DNA of 33,685 nucleotides from an uncultured Oscillospiraceae bacterium (GCA_947626315.1 CANQRQ010000024.1:1-33685), one strand, 5' to 3'. Positions 24,393-32,429 are shown, counted from the first letter of the stretch. The notes: generated by a model not told the origin, from the letters alone. Numbers and translations are program-made.

Positions 24393-24419
24393 AACTGTAT
24401 TAATCCTATTAGTACAGTT
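24393..24419 (-). promoter_or_regulatory. Operator of the GntR/ABC operon
   Basis: A 27-bp dyad: AACTGTA (24393-24399) and TACAGTT (24413-24419), with inner TAAT/ATTA also symmetrical. It directly follows the -10 box, so a bound regulator would block transcription start. Confidence 0.75.
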
Positions 24420-24448
24420 AATATACACCCTTCCCCCGCCCCTGTCAA
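24420..24448 (-). promoter_or_regulatory. Promoter of the GntR/ABC operon
   Basis: On the minus strand TTGACA (24443-24448), a 17-nt spacer and TATATT (24420-24425). Confidence 0.85.
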
Positions 24449-24473
24449 GAGCCCCAATTCTTAAGTTTTTCGC

Positions 24474-24509
24474 AAGAAAAAACCGCGGACAGAAAACTGT
24501 CCGCGGTTT
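24474..24509 (-). terminator. Terminator after the small membrane-protein gene
   Basis: A 13-bp stem (24480-24492 with 24496-24508, AACCGCGGACAG core) is followed on the minus strand by TTTTTTCTT. Confidence 0.85.
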
Positions 24510-24537
24510 GCGACACGCTTTTTATAGAAGATTCGTC

Positions 24538-24942
24538 TCAGCGGTTGAACAGCCGGGCCAAGGGGGTCAGAATGTCCGACAGCTCCTGGATGGAGCGGTT
24601 AAGGCTCTCTATGTCCACCTGGCCGATCTGGGACAGGGCCTTGTTCACCGCGTCGGTGTTGCTGGTGACCATGTCGTTCAGATTCTCCGCCAGCTCGTCC
24701 ACCTTGCTCAGGGACTCCTGGGCCTGGATCACCACCTGCTCCGCCTCCTCCAGCGTGCTGCCCGCCCGCCGGGCCACCGGCGTCACCACCAGCAGCAGCG
24801 CCACGAACACCGCCGCCAGCACCGCGGCCGCCGCCGCGGCCAGGCGGCTGCTGCGGGCCGCCTTCCGCTGCTGCCGGGCGATCTCCGTCAGCAGCTCCTG
24901 TTCCGTCATGCTCTCCAGGGCCTTTTCCGTTTTCTGTTCCAT
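24538..24942 (-). CDS. Small single-pass membrane protein with coiled coil
   Basis: 134 aa; not a family I recognise. The N-terminal 30 residues are charged, including EQELLTEIARQQRKAARSS. One membrane segment (about 33-54) is Ala/Val/Leu-rich. An outer region of 80 residues with Leu/Ile heptads (TLEEAEQVVIQAQ onward to the C-terminus) looks like a coiled coil. The ATG at 24940-24942 was chosen because a GAGAG-type site lies just upstream and the protein begins with a normal hydrophilic end; the frame continues upstream through the antisense of the thioesterase gene. It follows the thioesterase gene by 19 nt and they share a terminator. Confidence 0.75.
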   Translation of the reverse strand: MEQKTEKALESMTEQELLTEIARQQRKAARSSRLAAAAAAVLAAVFVALLLVVTPVARRAGSTLEEAEQVVIQAQESLSKVDELAENLNDMVTSNTDAVNKALSQIGQVDIESLNRSIQELSDILTPLARLFNR

Positions 24943-24961
24943 TTCCGCTCTCTCCTTTTCT

Positions 24962-25387
24962 CTACTGTTCTGCCGGTTTCTCCGCCGCGGCCAGGAAGGC
25001 CTCGTAAAAGGCGGGGTTTTTCTTATGGATCGGCACCACTTTCCCCTCCCGGTCCAAGAAGCAGTGCTCGGAGCTGCCCTCCGCCCGGAGCTGGCCGCTC
25101 TGCTCCTCCACCACCTCATAGACGAAGGCGCATTTCACCCGGCCCATGCTGGTGAGCCTGGTGCGGATCAGCACCGTCTCCCCGTAGCGCACCGGGTGCC
25201 TGTACCGGACGGAGACGCTGAGCACCGGGCTCACGATGTTCTCCGCCTCCAATGCCGCGTAGGGGTAGCCCACCTGCTCCATGAACCAGGCCCGGGCCTC
25301 CTCGAAATAGCGGATGTAATTGGAGTGGTGGACAAAGCCCATCTGGTCCGTCTCATAGTAGTTGATTTTCCGCACGTAGCTTTCCAC
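24962..25387 (-). CDS. Acyl-CoA thioesterase, hot-dog fold (YbgC/4-HBT type)
   Basis: 141 aa. The active-site motif Y10-YETDQMGFVHHSNYIRYFE contains the catalytic Asp (D14) of the 4-hydroxybenzoyl-CoA thioesterase-like family; RYRHPVRYGETV is the conserved central strand. It should hydrolyse a short or aromatic acyl-CoA in the cytosol; the exact acyl group is unknown. The start is GTG (25385-25387), with GAGGAGG 8 nt upstream. It is probably co-transcribed with the small membrane-protein gene 19 nt downstream. Confidence 0.88.
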   Translation of the reverse strand: MESYVRKINYYETDQMGFVHHSNYIRYFEEARAWFMEQVGYPYAALEAENIVSPVLSVSVRYRHPVRYGETVLIRTRLTSMGRVKCAFVYEVVEEQSGQLRAEGSSEHCFLDREGKVVPIHKKNPAFYEAFLAAAEKPAEQ

Positions 25388-25415
25388 GCGAAACGCCTCC
25401 TCTTTATGGTTAGTT

Positions 25416-26801
25416 TTACCCGCGCATATGCAGGGTGTACTCTTCCAGCCGCCGGCGCATGGCCAGGGCGCAGACCGTTATGACGACGGCCGTCAGGCCC
25501 AGGCTGATAGGGTACACCGCCATGATCCCCGCGAAGCTGTGATAGAGGGGGAACACCAGATAGACCCACAGGATACGGCTGCCGCAGATGAAGACCAGCG
25601 CGCACAGCGCCGGAGCCGTGCTCATGCCGAAGCCCCGCAGATAGCCGGAGAAGACCTCCACGAACAAAGAGAACACATGGCTGAACAGGAGGGTGTGCAG
25701 CCGGATCAGTCCGAAGCCGATCACCTCCGGGTCCGGGTTGAACAGGGAGAGCAGCCAGTTGCCGGAGAGGAGCAGCAGGCAGGCCACCACCGCGAAGAAC
25801 CCGGCGCTGAAGGCGAGGCTGATCTTCAGCGTCCTGCGGCAGCGGCCGTACTGCCCCGCGCCGCAGTTCTGGCCCACGATGGTGGTGCAGGCCTGGCCGA
25901 AGGAGTTGATGATGCTGTAGGTAAAGACCTCCAGGTTGTACGCCGCCGAGGAGCCCGCCATCGCCACCGTGTCCAGGGAGTTGATGGCCGACTGGACGCA
26001 GATGTTGGACAGGGAGAACACCATGCCCTGCACCCCGGCAGGCAGCCCGATGCGCAGAATGCGCCGCAGGCTGTTGGGATAGATCCGCAGCGCGCGCAGG
26101 TCCACATGCAGGTCCCCCCGCCCCCGGCACAGCAGGAAAAACAGCACCGCCGCGCTGACCGCGTTGGAGACCACCGTGGCGATGGCCACGCCGTCCACGT
26201 TCCGCTTCAGGGCCAGCACGAAGAACAGGTTGAGGGCCACGTTCAGCAGGCCCGAGGCGGTCAGCACGAGCAGAGGCGTGCGCGTATCGCCGGAGCTGCG
26301 GAAGATGGCCGCCTCAAAATTGTACAGCAGGATGACCGGCATCCCCACCAGATAGATGCGCAGATACAGGGCCGACAGGCCGAACACATCCTCCGGCACG
26401 CCCATCCCCGTCAGCAGGGGCACCACCAGCAGCTGGCCGCCCAGCCCCAGGGCCAGCCCGCCCAGGACCGCCAGCACGATGGAGGTGCGGACAGCCTGCC
26501 GGATGTCCTCATGGTCCCCCTGGCCGATGTACTGGGCGATGAGCACATTGGTGCCCAGAGAGATGCCCACAAAGAAGTTGACCAGCAGATTGACGATGGG
26601 GCTGTTGCTGCCCACCGCCGCCATGGAGGCCTTTGCCAGGGCCTCCCCCTGGACAAAGCGGCCCACCACGGCCACGTCCGCCGCGTTGAACAGCTGCTGC
26701 AGCATGGCCGTGGCCGCCAGGGGCAGCGCCAGCATCAGCAGCTTATCCCAGATCGTACCGTGCAGCATATCCGGCTCATGCCGCGTTTTAACTTGTTTCA
26801 C
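25416..26801 (-). CDS. MATE-family multidrug/cation exporter
   Basis: About 461 aa with twelve hydrophobic segments in two similar halves, as in MATE transporters. The N-terminal signature runs from LALPLAATAMLQQLFN into DVAVVGRFVQG, with GISLGTNVLIAQYIGQGD following, and in the second half a matching QACTTIVGQNCGAGQYGRCR. It should export a drug or metabolite in exchange for Na+ or H+. The start is uncertain: I give the GTG at 26799-26801, ahead of the usual basic leader, but its ribosome site is weak. An ATG at 26766-26768 is an alternative. The promoter lies about 100 nt upstream. Confidence 0.9.
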   Translation of the reverse strand: MKQVKTRHEPDMLHGTIWDKLLMLALPLAATAMLQQLFNAADVAVVGRFVQGEALAKASMAAVGSNSPIVNLLVNFFVGISLGTNVLIAQYIGQGDHEDIRQAVRTSIVLAVLGGLALGLGGQLLVVPLLTGMGVPEDVFGLSALYLRIYLVGMPVILLYNFEAAIFRSSGDTRTPLLVLTASGLLNVALNLFFVLALKRNVDGVAIATVVSNAVSAAVLFFLLCRGRGDLHVDLRALRIYPNSLRRILRIGLPAGVQGMVFSLSNICVQSAINSLDTVAMAGSSAAYNLEVFTYSIINSFGQACTTIVGQNCGAGQYGRCRRTLKISLAFSAGFFAVVACLLLLSGNWLLSLFNPDPEVIGFGLIRLHTLLFSHVFSLFVEVFSGYLRGFGMSTAPALCALVFICGSRILWVYLVFPLYHSFAGIMAVYPISLGLTAVVITVCALAMRRRLEEYTLHMRG

Positions 26802-26903
26802 AGATGAAAGGCACCAGCTTTCCAAAAATCCGCGGGGTTTAAAGCGCCAAAACCGCGCCCTGCCCCAGGTTCCCGGCCGCATCCGCGCCCGGAACCGGAA
26901 ATC

Positions 26904-26932
26904 AATATAGTACAGTTCAAAGGCAAAATCAA
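26904..26932 (-). promoter_or_regulatory. MATE gene promoter
   Basis: On the minus strand TTGATT (26927-26932), a 17-nt spacer and TATATT (26904-26909). It leaves a leader of about 95 nt with a GGTTCC/GGAACC dyad. Confidence 0.65.
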
Positions 26933-27003
26933 GCCGTTTCCCCTTTTTTGGGCAGTCTGCCTGACCGGGGGCCCGATTTTCTCGAAAAACAGAGCAAAAT
27001 TTG

Positions 27004-27032
27004 TTGCCGTCCGGCCCAAAACGCGGTATGAT
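27004..27032 (+). promoter_or_regulatory. Promoter of the zinc-ribbon gene
   Basis: TTGCCG (27004-27009), a 17-nt spacer and TATGAT (27027-27032), with a strong ribosome site (GGAGGG) and ATG 26 nt downstream. Confidence 0.5.
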
Positions 27033-27057
27033 AGAAGAAAAAACGGAGGGACGACGC

Positions 27058-27218
27058 ATGGCACACAGACCGAACATTGCCTGGCGGAATGTGACGAGTG
27101 CGACGAGATCTTCAACGTGGTGGAGCACAAGGGCTACTGCCCCAACTGCGGCAGCTTTGAGAAAACCGTCTTGAGCGGCAAGGAGTGCAGCGTCCGCGAA
27201 ATCGTCGTGCCCTCCTAG
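27058..27218 (+). pseudogene. HypA-like zinc-ribbon small protein, frameshifted
   Basis: The ATG at 27058 has a strong GGAGGG site 7 nt upstream, but that frame soon gives nonsense-like sequence. Another frame of the same strand reads EHCLAECDECDEIFNVVEHK, then GYCPNCGSFEKTVLSGKECS and ends REIVVPS at the stop 27216-27218. The CxxC pair twice (CDEC, CPNC) plus LSGKE and IVV resemble the C-terminal zinc-binding half of HypA nickel chaperones. The interval is 161 nt, one short of a whole number of codons, so a single-base deletion near 27070-27080 (or a base-call error, or frameshift recoding) would explain it. The repaired protein would be 53 aa. A perfect terminator follows. Confidence 0.7.
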
Positions 27219-27239
27219 ACTTTTACATTCAACAAAAAG

Positions 27240-27277
27240 GGCTGTAGCAAAAAGCTTTTTGCTACAGCCTCTTTTTT
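27240..27277. terminator. Bidirectional terminator
   Basis: A perfect 30-nt palindrome (GGCTGTAGCAAAAAG and complement, 27240-27269) is followed by TCTTTTTTG. It separates the zinc-ribbon gene from codA. Confidence 0.9.
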
Positions 27278-27294
27278 GATGAAGTTTAAAAGAT

Positions 27295-28530
27295 TTAGAA
27301 AAGGATCTCCGGCTCGGCGGGCTTGGTCCGGCTCAGCAGCTTCCCGGCCTTGTAGGAGGCCAGGGCCGGCGCGTTCCGGTTCAGCGCGTCGTAGTAGTTC
27401 TCCGCGTCCAGCACGATGAAGCTGGCGGGCCGCCCGGCCTCCAGGCCGTAGCCCTCGCCCAGGTGCAGGGTCTTGGCGGCGTTGTGGGTGATGAATTTGT
27501 AGGAGTTCAGGATCTCCTCATAGCCCATCATCTGGGTCACGTGGAGCCCCAGGAACACCACGTCCCGCAGGCTGCCGCTGCCCATAGGATACCAGGGGTC
27601 GAAGATATCGTCGTGGCCGAAGGAGACGTTGAGCCCCTCCGCCGTCAGCTCCTTGACCCTCGTCACGCCCCGGCGGCGGGGATAGCTGTCGATCCGGCCC
27701 TGGAGGTGGGTGTTCACCAGGGGGTTGCAGACGAAGTTGATCCGGCTCATTTTCAGCAGCCGCATCAGGCGCAGCACGTAGGCGTTGTTGTAGGAGTGCA
27801 TGGCGGTAGTGTGGCTGGCGGTGACCTTGTCGTACAGGCCCAGCTCCAGCGCCCGGGCCGCCACAGTCTCCAGGCCCCGGGAGGCCTCGTCGTCGATCTC
27901 GTCACAGTGGACGTCCACCAGCCGGTCGTTTTTCGCGGCCAGCTCCAGGGCGAAGTTCAGGGACTCCACGCTGTACTCCCGGGTGAATTCATAGTGGGGG
28001 ATGGCGCCCACGCAGTCGGCCCCCATTTTCACGGCCTCCTCCAGCAGCTCCTTCCCGTTGGGATAGCTGAGGATGCCCTCCTGGGGAAAGGCCACGAGCT
28101 GGATGGTCATTACGTCCCGCAACTCCTCCCGGAGCTCCAGCATGGCCTCCATGGCGGTGAGCTTCGGGTCCGTCACGTCCACATGGCTGCGGATAAACTG
28201 GACCCCGTTCTGGGCGTAGAGCCGGACCGCCTGCTTGACCCGCTGCCGGATATCCTCCCGGCTCAGCTTGTCCTTCCGCTTGGCCCAGCACTCGATGCCC
28301 TCAAAGAGGGTGCCGGACATGTTCCAGACCGGGTCCCCCGCCGTCAGGCAGGTGTCCAGGTGCACGTGGGACTCGATAAAGGGCGGCAGCACCAGCTTCC
28401 CGGCCAGGTCCACCGTCTCCTCCCCTTCCAGGGGCTGGAGCTTTTCAGCAAAGGCGAGGAATTTTCCGTCCTCCACGCGAAAGTCGGCCGTCTTCTCCGC
28501 GTTCTCGATCCGGGCGTTCTGAAACAGCAT
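27295..28530 (-). CDS. codA: Cytosine deaminase
   Basis: 411 aa amidohydrolase. Metal and catalytic residues line up with Escherichia coli CodA at a constant offset of six: H55, H57 (SHVHLD), Q150, H208 and E211 (DVHCDEID), H240 and D307 (GHDDIFDPWYPMG). The enzyme releases ammonia from cytosine to give uracil in the cytosol. It starts with ATG at 28528-28530 and a GGAGGAG site 5 nt upstream, and follows the codB stop by 12 nt. The gene pair lets the cell salvage cytosine as uracil and as a nitrogen source. Confidence 0.95.
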   Translation of the reverse strand: MLFQNARIENAEKTADFRVEDGKFLAFAEKLQPLEGEETVDLAGKLVLPPFIESHVHLDTCLTAGDPVWNMSGTLFEGIECWAKRKDKLSREDIRQRVKQAVRLYAQNGVQFIRSHVDVTDPKLTAMEAMLELREELRDVMTIQLVAFPQEGILSYPNGKELLEEAVKMGADCVGAIPHYEFTREYSVESLNFALELAAKNDRLVDVHCDEIDDEASRGLETVAARALELGLYDKVTASHTTAMHSYNNAYVLRLMRLLKMSRINFVCNPLVNTHLQGRIDSYPRRRGVTRVKELTAEGLNVSFGHDDIFDPWYPMGSGSLRDVVFLGLHVTQMMGYEEILNSYKFITHNAAKTLHLGEGYGLEAGRPASFIVLDAENYYDALNRNAPALASYKAGKLLSRTKPAEPEILF

Positions 28531-28542
28531 GTCCGCTCCTCC

Positions 28543-29778
28543 TTATTTCTTCCTGGTCAGCGCCGCGCAGACCCCGTAGCACAGGCAGGCCACCACCATG
28601 GCGTTGATGGAGGCGATGCCCCAGCTGACGAAGTTGCCCACCAGCGCGCCGGCCACCACGCCCAGCACCGCGCCGATGTTCACGGGCCGCTCCACGGGGA
28701 TATCGTCGGAGTAGTTCTTGCTGTTGAGGAAGAAGTCCAGGACGATGATAGCGCCCACGGGAGGCAGGGTGGCGTTGAGGAAGTTGAGCCAGCCGATGAA
28801 GTTGTTGTACAGCCAGATGGCAGTGACGGTGCCGATGATGCCGGCCACCAGGACCATGGGCTTTTTGCGGACCCGGGTGATGTTGCTCAAGCCCAGGCCG
28901 GAGGTGTACAGGGCGTTGTCGTTGGTGGTCCAGATGTTGGCGCCCAGGACGATCAGCGCCGGGACCAGCAGGCCCTGGGCCATCATCACGTAGAAGATAT
29001 CGTCCTTGCCGGTGAAAGCGCCGCCCACGGCGCCGAAGGCGAACATCAGGGTGTTGCCCACAAAGAAGGCGATCACCGTGGTGATCACGGCGATTTTATT
29101 GTCCTTGGCGAAACGGGTGAAGTTGGGGGTGGCGGTGCCGCCGCTGACGAAGGAGCCGATGACCAGGCCCACGCCCGCGAACAGGCCCACGCCGCCGGTG
29201 CTCTTGGCGAACACCGCCGCCAGGCCGCCGCCGTCCACCGTGGCGGTGACCATGGAGTAGACGCCCAGCACGGCGATCAGCGGCACGGAGACATAGCTGA
29301 CGATCTCCAGGCCCTTGATGCCGAAATAAGCGGAGGAGGTCATACACACGCCGGCGATCACCACCAGCAGCACAGGGCTCACATGCAGCGCCTCCGCCGC
29401 CGGGATGGCGAACATGGCCACGCCCACGCCGAACCAGCCGATCTGGGTGAAGCTGATCAGGGCGGAGGGCAGGAAGGAGCCGTAGCGGCCGAAGGAGCGC
29501 TGGGCCAGCAGGTCCAGGGACATGCCGGTGCGGCTGCCGATGTAGCCCAGAGCGCCGGTATAGGCCCCCAGGATGACGCCGCCGATGAGCACCGCCCAGA
29601 TAAAGCCGGACAGATCCATGCCGTTGCCCAGCTTTGCGCCGACAGACATGCTGGCGGAGAAGAAGGTGAAGCCCAGCATGATGAAGAACATGGGCCAGAA
29701 GCCCTTCCGGGCGGTCTTGGGAACGCTCTCCAGGGAGTAATCCTGGTCCTTTACCGCCTGTTTCTTGTTTTCGTCCAT
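28543..29778 (-). CDS. codB: Cytosine permease (NCS1 family)
   Basis: 411 aa with about twelve membrane segments, close to the length of E. coli CodB (419). N-terminal PKTARKGFWPMFFIMLGFTF and SASMSVGAKLGNGMDL match the NCS1 cytosine permeases, and TTNDNALYTSGLGLSNI is the typical substrate-proximal region. It imports cytosine with a cation. codA follows after 12 nt. The upstream leader contains a probable PyrR-type attenuator. Confidence 0.93.
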   Translation of the reverse strand: MDENKKQAVKDQDYSLESVPKTARKGFWPMFFIMLGFTFFSASMSVGAKLGNGMDLSGFIWAVLIGGVILGAYTGALGYIGSRTGMSLDLLAQRSFGRYGSFLPSALISFTQIGWFGVGVAMFAIPAAEALHVSPVLLVVIAGVCMTSSAYFGIKGLEIVSYVSVPLIAVLGVYSMVTATVDGGGLAAVFAKSTGGVGLFAGVGLVIGSFVSGGTATPNFTRFAKDNKIAVITTVIAFFVGNTLMFAFGAVGGAFTGKDDIFYVMMAQGLLVPALIVLGANIWTTNDNALYTSGLGLSNITRVRKKPMVLVAGIIGTVTAIWLYNNFIGWLNFLNATLPPVGAIIVLDFFLNSKNYSDDIPVERPVNIGAVLGVVAGALVGNFVSWGIASINAMVVACLCYGVCAALTRKK

Positions 29779-29830
29779 TTCGCAGTTCTCCTCTCTCTTT
29801 TATGCACTTTTCCGGCGCTCCAAAAGGCCG

Positions 29831-29936
29831 CGAAAAAACGCGGCTCTCCCAAGGAGAGCCGCGTTAAAACAGCACGGCAAAACACCGGGCCCGCAGGCCC
29901 GCGGCAGTCCTTGGAGGTCTCTCTGTACCCCTTTTA
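29831..29936 (-). promoter_or_regulatory. Leader attenuator of codBA, probably PyrR-type
   Basis: Read on the minus strand: ACAGAGAGACC followed by AAGG within 29905-29925 resembles the PyrR RNA-binding loop (known pattern CAGAGAGRCU then AAGG). GCCGCG just downstream can pair with CGCGGC in the terminator's 5' arm, giving an antiterminator. A 13-bp terminator stem (29837-29849 with 29853-29865) is followed by TTTTTT. PyrR bound to UMP would favour termination when pyrimidines are ample. The match is by eye only. Confidence 0.55.
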
Positions 29937-29949
29937 AAGCACCGGCGTC

Positions 29950-29978
29950 ATTATATCCGCCCCCTGGGGGCTTGTCAA
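29950..29978 (-). promoter_or_regulatory. Consensus codBA promoter
   Basis: On the minus strand TTGACA (29973-29978), a 17-nt spacer and TATAAT (29950-29955): a perfect sigma-A consensus, which suits control by attenuation rather than by an activator. Confidence 0.85.
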
Positions 29979-30036
29979 TCACCCGGGGGCATTTTTTCCG
30001 TTTTGCCCGTTTTTCCCGCCCGCCCAGCGGCAAAAT

Positions 30037-30987
30037 TCAGACACTTTGGTGTAAACTGTCCGCCTCCCCGGCGGCCCGGAAGGCCTGGGGCAGGAAGCGG
30101 ATCAGGTCCGAGGGGGCCAGGGCGTACTCCCCGGTCTCGGCGCAGGCCAGATCCCCGGCCCGGCCGTGGAGCCAGACCGCGCAGCGCGCGGCAAACAGGG
30201 GCTCAAAGCCCTGGGCCAGCAGGGCGCACAGCAGGCCGGCCAGCACGTCCCCGCTGCCGCCCTTGGCCATGGCCGGGCCGCCCGTGGGGTTCACCGTGAC
30301 CTCCCGGCCCCGGCAGATCAGGGTGCCGAAGCCCTTCAGGACCAGGATGACCGGCCCGTGCCCGGCGCAGAAAGCCAGGGCGCCCGCCAGTCTCCCGGCA
30401 CTCAGGTCCCCGCCCAGCCTTTTGAACTCCCCCTCGTGGGGCGTCAGGATCAGCGGCGCGGTACAGGCGGACAGAAGCTCCGGCCGGGCCGCGCAGAGCG
30501 TCAGGGCGTCCGCGTCCAGCACCAGGGGGCAGGCGGACCGGCGCAGCACCGCCTCCAGCAGGGCGGCCTGGTCCTCCCCCGTGCCCAGGCCCGGGCCGAT
30601 CAGGCAGGCGCCGGCCCTGTCCAGCAGCGGCAGCAGCAGCCCTGCCGCCTCCCGGGCCATAGCCCCGCCCGCATCGGGGACCGGCCGCACCACCGCCCCG
30701 TCACAGCGGGCGGCGGCAATGGGGTAAATGCTCTCCGGCACGACCAACTGGGTCAGGCCCGCCCCGCCCCGCTCGCAGGCGTTGGCGGCCAGGGCCGCCG
30801 CCCCGGCATAGCCGGTGGACCCGGCGATCAGCAGGGCCCGGCCGTAGGCATATTTATGGCTGAAGCGCTCCCGCCGGGGCAGGGCGTAATCCCCCGGCTC
30901 CGCCAGACGCAGCGTCAGCCGCTCCTCCGGCACAGGGGCCGGGTCCCGGTAAGTCTCTCTGTATTCGTCCAGGCCAAGGGGTCTCAT
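30037..30987 (-). CDS. nnrD: ADP/ATP-dependent NAD(P)H-hydrate dehydratase
   Basis: 316 aa; the YjeF C-terminal kinase-like domain alone, without the NnrE epimerase domain often fused to it. Motifs YGRALLIAGSTGYAGAAAL, GPGLGTGED, TPHEGEF and AKGGSGDVLAGLL are diagnostic. It repairs hydrated NADH/NADPH in the cytosol using ADP or ATP. The ATG at 30985-30987 has GGGAGG about 7 nt upstream. An epimerase gene is not found in this window, so it is presumably elsewhere. Confidence 0.92.
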   Translation of the reverse strand: MRPLGLDEYRETYRDPAPVPEERLTLRLAEPGDYALPRRERFSHKYAYGRALLIAGSTGYAGAAALAANACERGGAGLTQLVVPESIYPIAAARCDGAVVRPVPDAGGAMAREAAGLLLPLLDRAGACLIGPGLGTGEDQAALLEAVLRRSACPLVLDADALTLCAARPELLSACTAPLILTPHEGEFKRLGGDLSAGRLAGALAFCAGHGPVILVLKGFGTLICRGREVTVNPTGGPAMAKGGSGDVLAGLLCALLAQGFEPLFAARCAVWLHGRAGDLACAETGEYALAPSDLIRFLPQAFRAAGEADSLHQSV

Positions 30988-31043
30988 GGCAGGCGCCTCC
31001 CTTCCGGGCCGGCTTTCGCGGAGGTCCGGCCGGCTCTGCCTGT

Positions 31044-31072
31044 ATCATACCCCATTTTCCGGCCCGTTGCAA
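31044..31072 (-). promoter_or_regulatory. nnrD promoter
   Basis: On the minus strand TTGCAA (31067-31072), a 17-nt spacer and TATGAT (31044-31049). Confidence 0.6.
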
Positions 31073-31079
31073 GCTCCCC

Positions 31080-31107
31080 CGGCGGCGCGGCGGGCAGCGC
31101 GCCGCCG
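31080..31107. repeat. GC-rich hairpin between divergent promoters
   Basis: CGGCGGCGCG (31080-31089) and its exact complement (31098-31107) lie between the nnrD and aminotransferase promoters. No T-run follows on the plus strand; function unknown. Confidence 0.5.
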
Positions 31108-31121
31108 TCTGAAAAAAACCT

Positions 31122-31150
31122 TTTACAAATGGAACTTTTTGTACTATACT
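31122..31150 (+). promoter_or_regulatory. Aminotransferase promoter
   Basis: TTTACA (31122-31127), a 17-nt spacer and TATACT (31145-31150). Confidence 0.7.
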
Positions 31151-31235
31151 TATATTTAATATGCGAAGCGTCCCGCGGAACGCCTCGTCCGGCGAGGATT
31201 TCCCCGTCAAGAATACAGAAAAGGAGAACACCTTC

Positions 31236-32429
31236 ATGCAGCTGAAATTGTCCCGTATGATCACGAAGCCCGATTTCCAGGGCGAATTTACCGCCAGTAT
31301 TCTGGCCGCCGCCGCCTCGCCGGATATTATCTCCTTCGCCGGCGGTCTGCCCAACCCGGTCTCCTTCCCCATCCCCGAGATGGAGGCCGCCACCAAGAAG
31401 GTCCTGGAGACCAACGGCGTCACCGCCCTCCAGTACAGCTCCACCGCCGGCTGGCCCGCTCTGCGCCAGTGGATCGCCAAGCGCTATGAGACCATGGGCG
31501 TCTACGGCGTTGAGCCGGACGATATCATCGTCACCAACGGCTCCCAGCAGGCCCTGGCCATGGTGGGCGCGGCCCTGCTGGACCCGGGCGACGAGATGAT
31601 CGTGGAGAACCCCACCTACCTGGTGGCGCTCCAGTCCTTCCACGTCTTTGACCCGAAGGTGCTGCCGGTGACCATGAACGCCGACGGCATTGACTGCGAC
31701 GAGCTGGAGGCCACGCTGAAGGCCCATCCGGGCGTGAAATTCGCCTATGTGATCCCCAATTTCCAGAACCCCACCGGCCTGAGCTATTCCAAGGCCGTCC
31801 GGGACCGGGCCGCGGAGATCTTCAAAGCCGCCGGCGTTCTGGTGCTGGAGGACAACCCCTACCGGGAGCTGCGCTTTGCCGGCACCGCCGCCGAGAGCTT
31901 CGGCGCGGCCCTGGGCGAGCAGTGCTGCATGCTGGGCACCTTCTCCAAGATTATCACCCCGGGCATGCGCATCGGCTGGATCTGCGTACGGCACAAGGAG
32001 CTGCGGGAAAAGCTGCTCAACTACAAGGCCACGGCCGACCTGCACACCAATATCTTCAGCCAGATGGTGCTGGCCCAGTACCTGGCGGACAACGACGTGG
32101 ACGCCCACATTGAAAAGACCAAGGTGCTCTACAAGCAGAAGGCCGAGTTCATGATGGACTGCCTGCGCAAGTACCTGCCCGAGGGCGTCTCCTTCACCCC
32201 CACCGAGGGCGGCATGTTCCTGTGGGTCACCCTGCCCGAGGGCATCTCCGCGCTGGATCTGTACCGGAAGGGTCTGGAAAAGGGCGTGGCCATCTGCCCG
32301 GGCGATCCCTTCTATGAGGTGGAGCGGGGTGTGCGCACCTTCCGCCTGAACTACTCCAACAGCAGCGACGAGATCATCGAAAAAGGCATCCGCATCCTGG
32401 GCGAAGCCTGCCAGGAGCTGATGAAATAA
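31236..32429 (+). CDS. PLP-dependent aminotransferase, class I/II fold
   Basis: 397 aa. Family landmarks: SFAGGLPNPVSFPI, LQYSSTAGWPALRQWIAKRY, TNGSQQALAMVG, IPNFQNPTGLSYS, LEDNPYRELRF, and the PLP lysine K238 in GTFSKIITPGMRIGWI. The overall pattern is that of 2-aminoadipate/aromatic aminotransferase-like (MocR-catalytic-like) enzymes. The natural amino-acid substrate cannot be told. The ATG at 31236 has AAGGAG 9 nt upstream; the frame stays open for 25 codons before it but these follow the promoter without a ribosome site. A strong terminator ends the gene. Confidence 0.92.
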   Translation: MQLKLSRMITKPDFQGEFTASILAAAASPDIISFAGGLPNPVSFPIPEMEAATKKVLETNGVTALQYSSTAGWPALRQWIAKRYETMGVYGVEPDDIIVTNGSQQALAMVGAALLDPGDEMIVENPTYLVALQSFHVFDPKVLPVTMNADGIDCDELEATLKAHPGVKFAYVIPNFQNPTGLSYSKAVRDRAAEIFKAAGVLVLEDNPYRELRFAGTAAESFGAALGEQCCMLGTFSKIITPGMRIGWICVRHKELREKLLNYKATADLHTNIFSQMVLAQYLADNDVDAHIEKTKVLYKQKAEFMMDCLRKYLPEGVSFTPTEGGMFLWVTLPEGISALDLYRKGLEKGVAICPGDPFYEVERGVRTFRLNYSNSSDEIIEKGIRILGEACQELMK

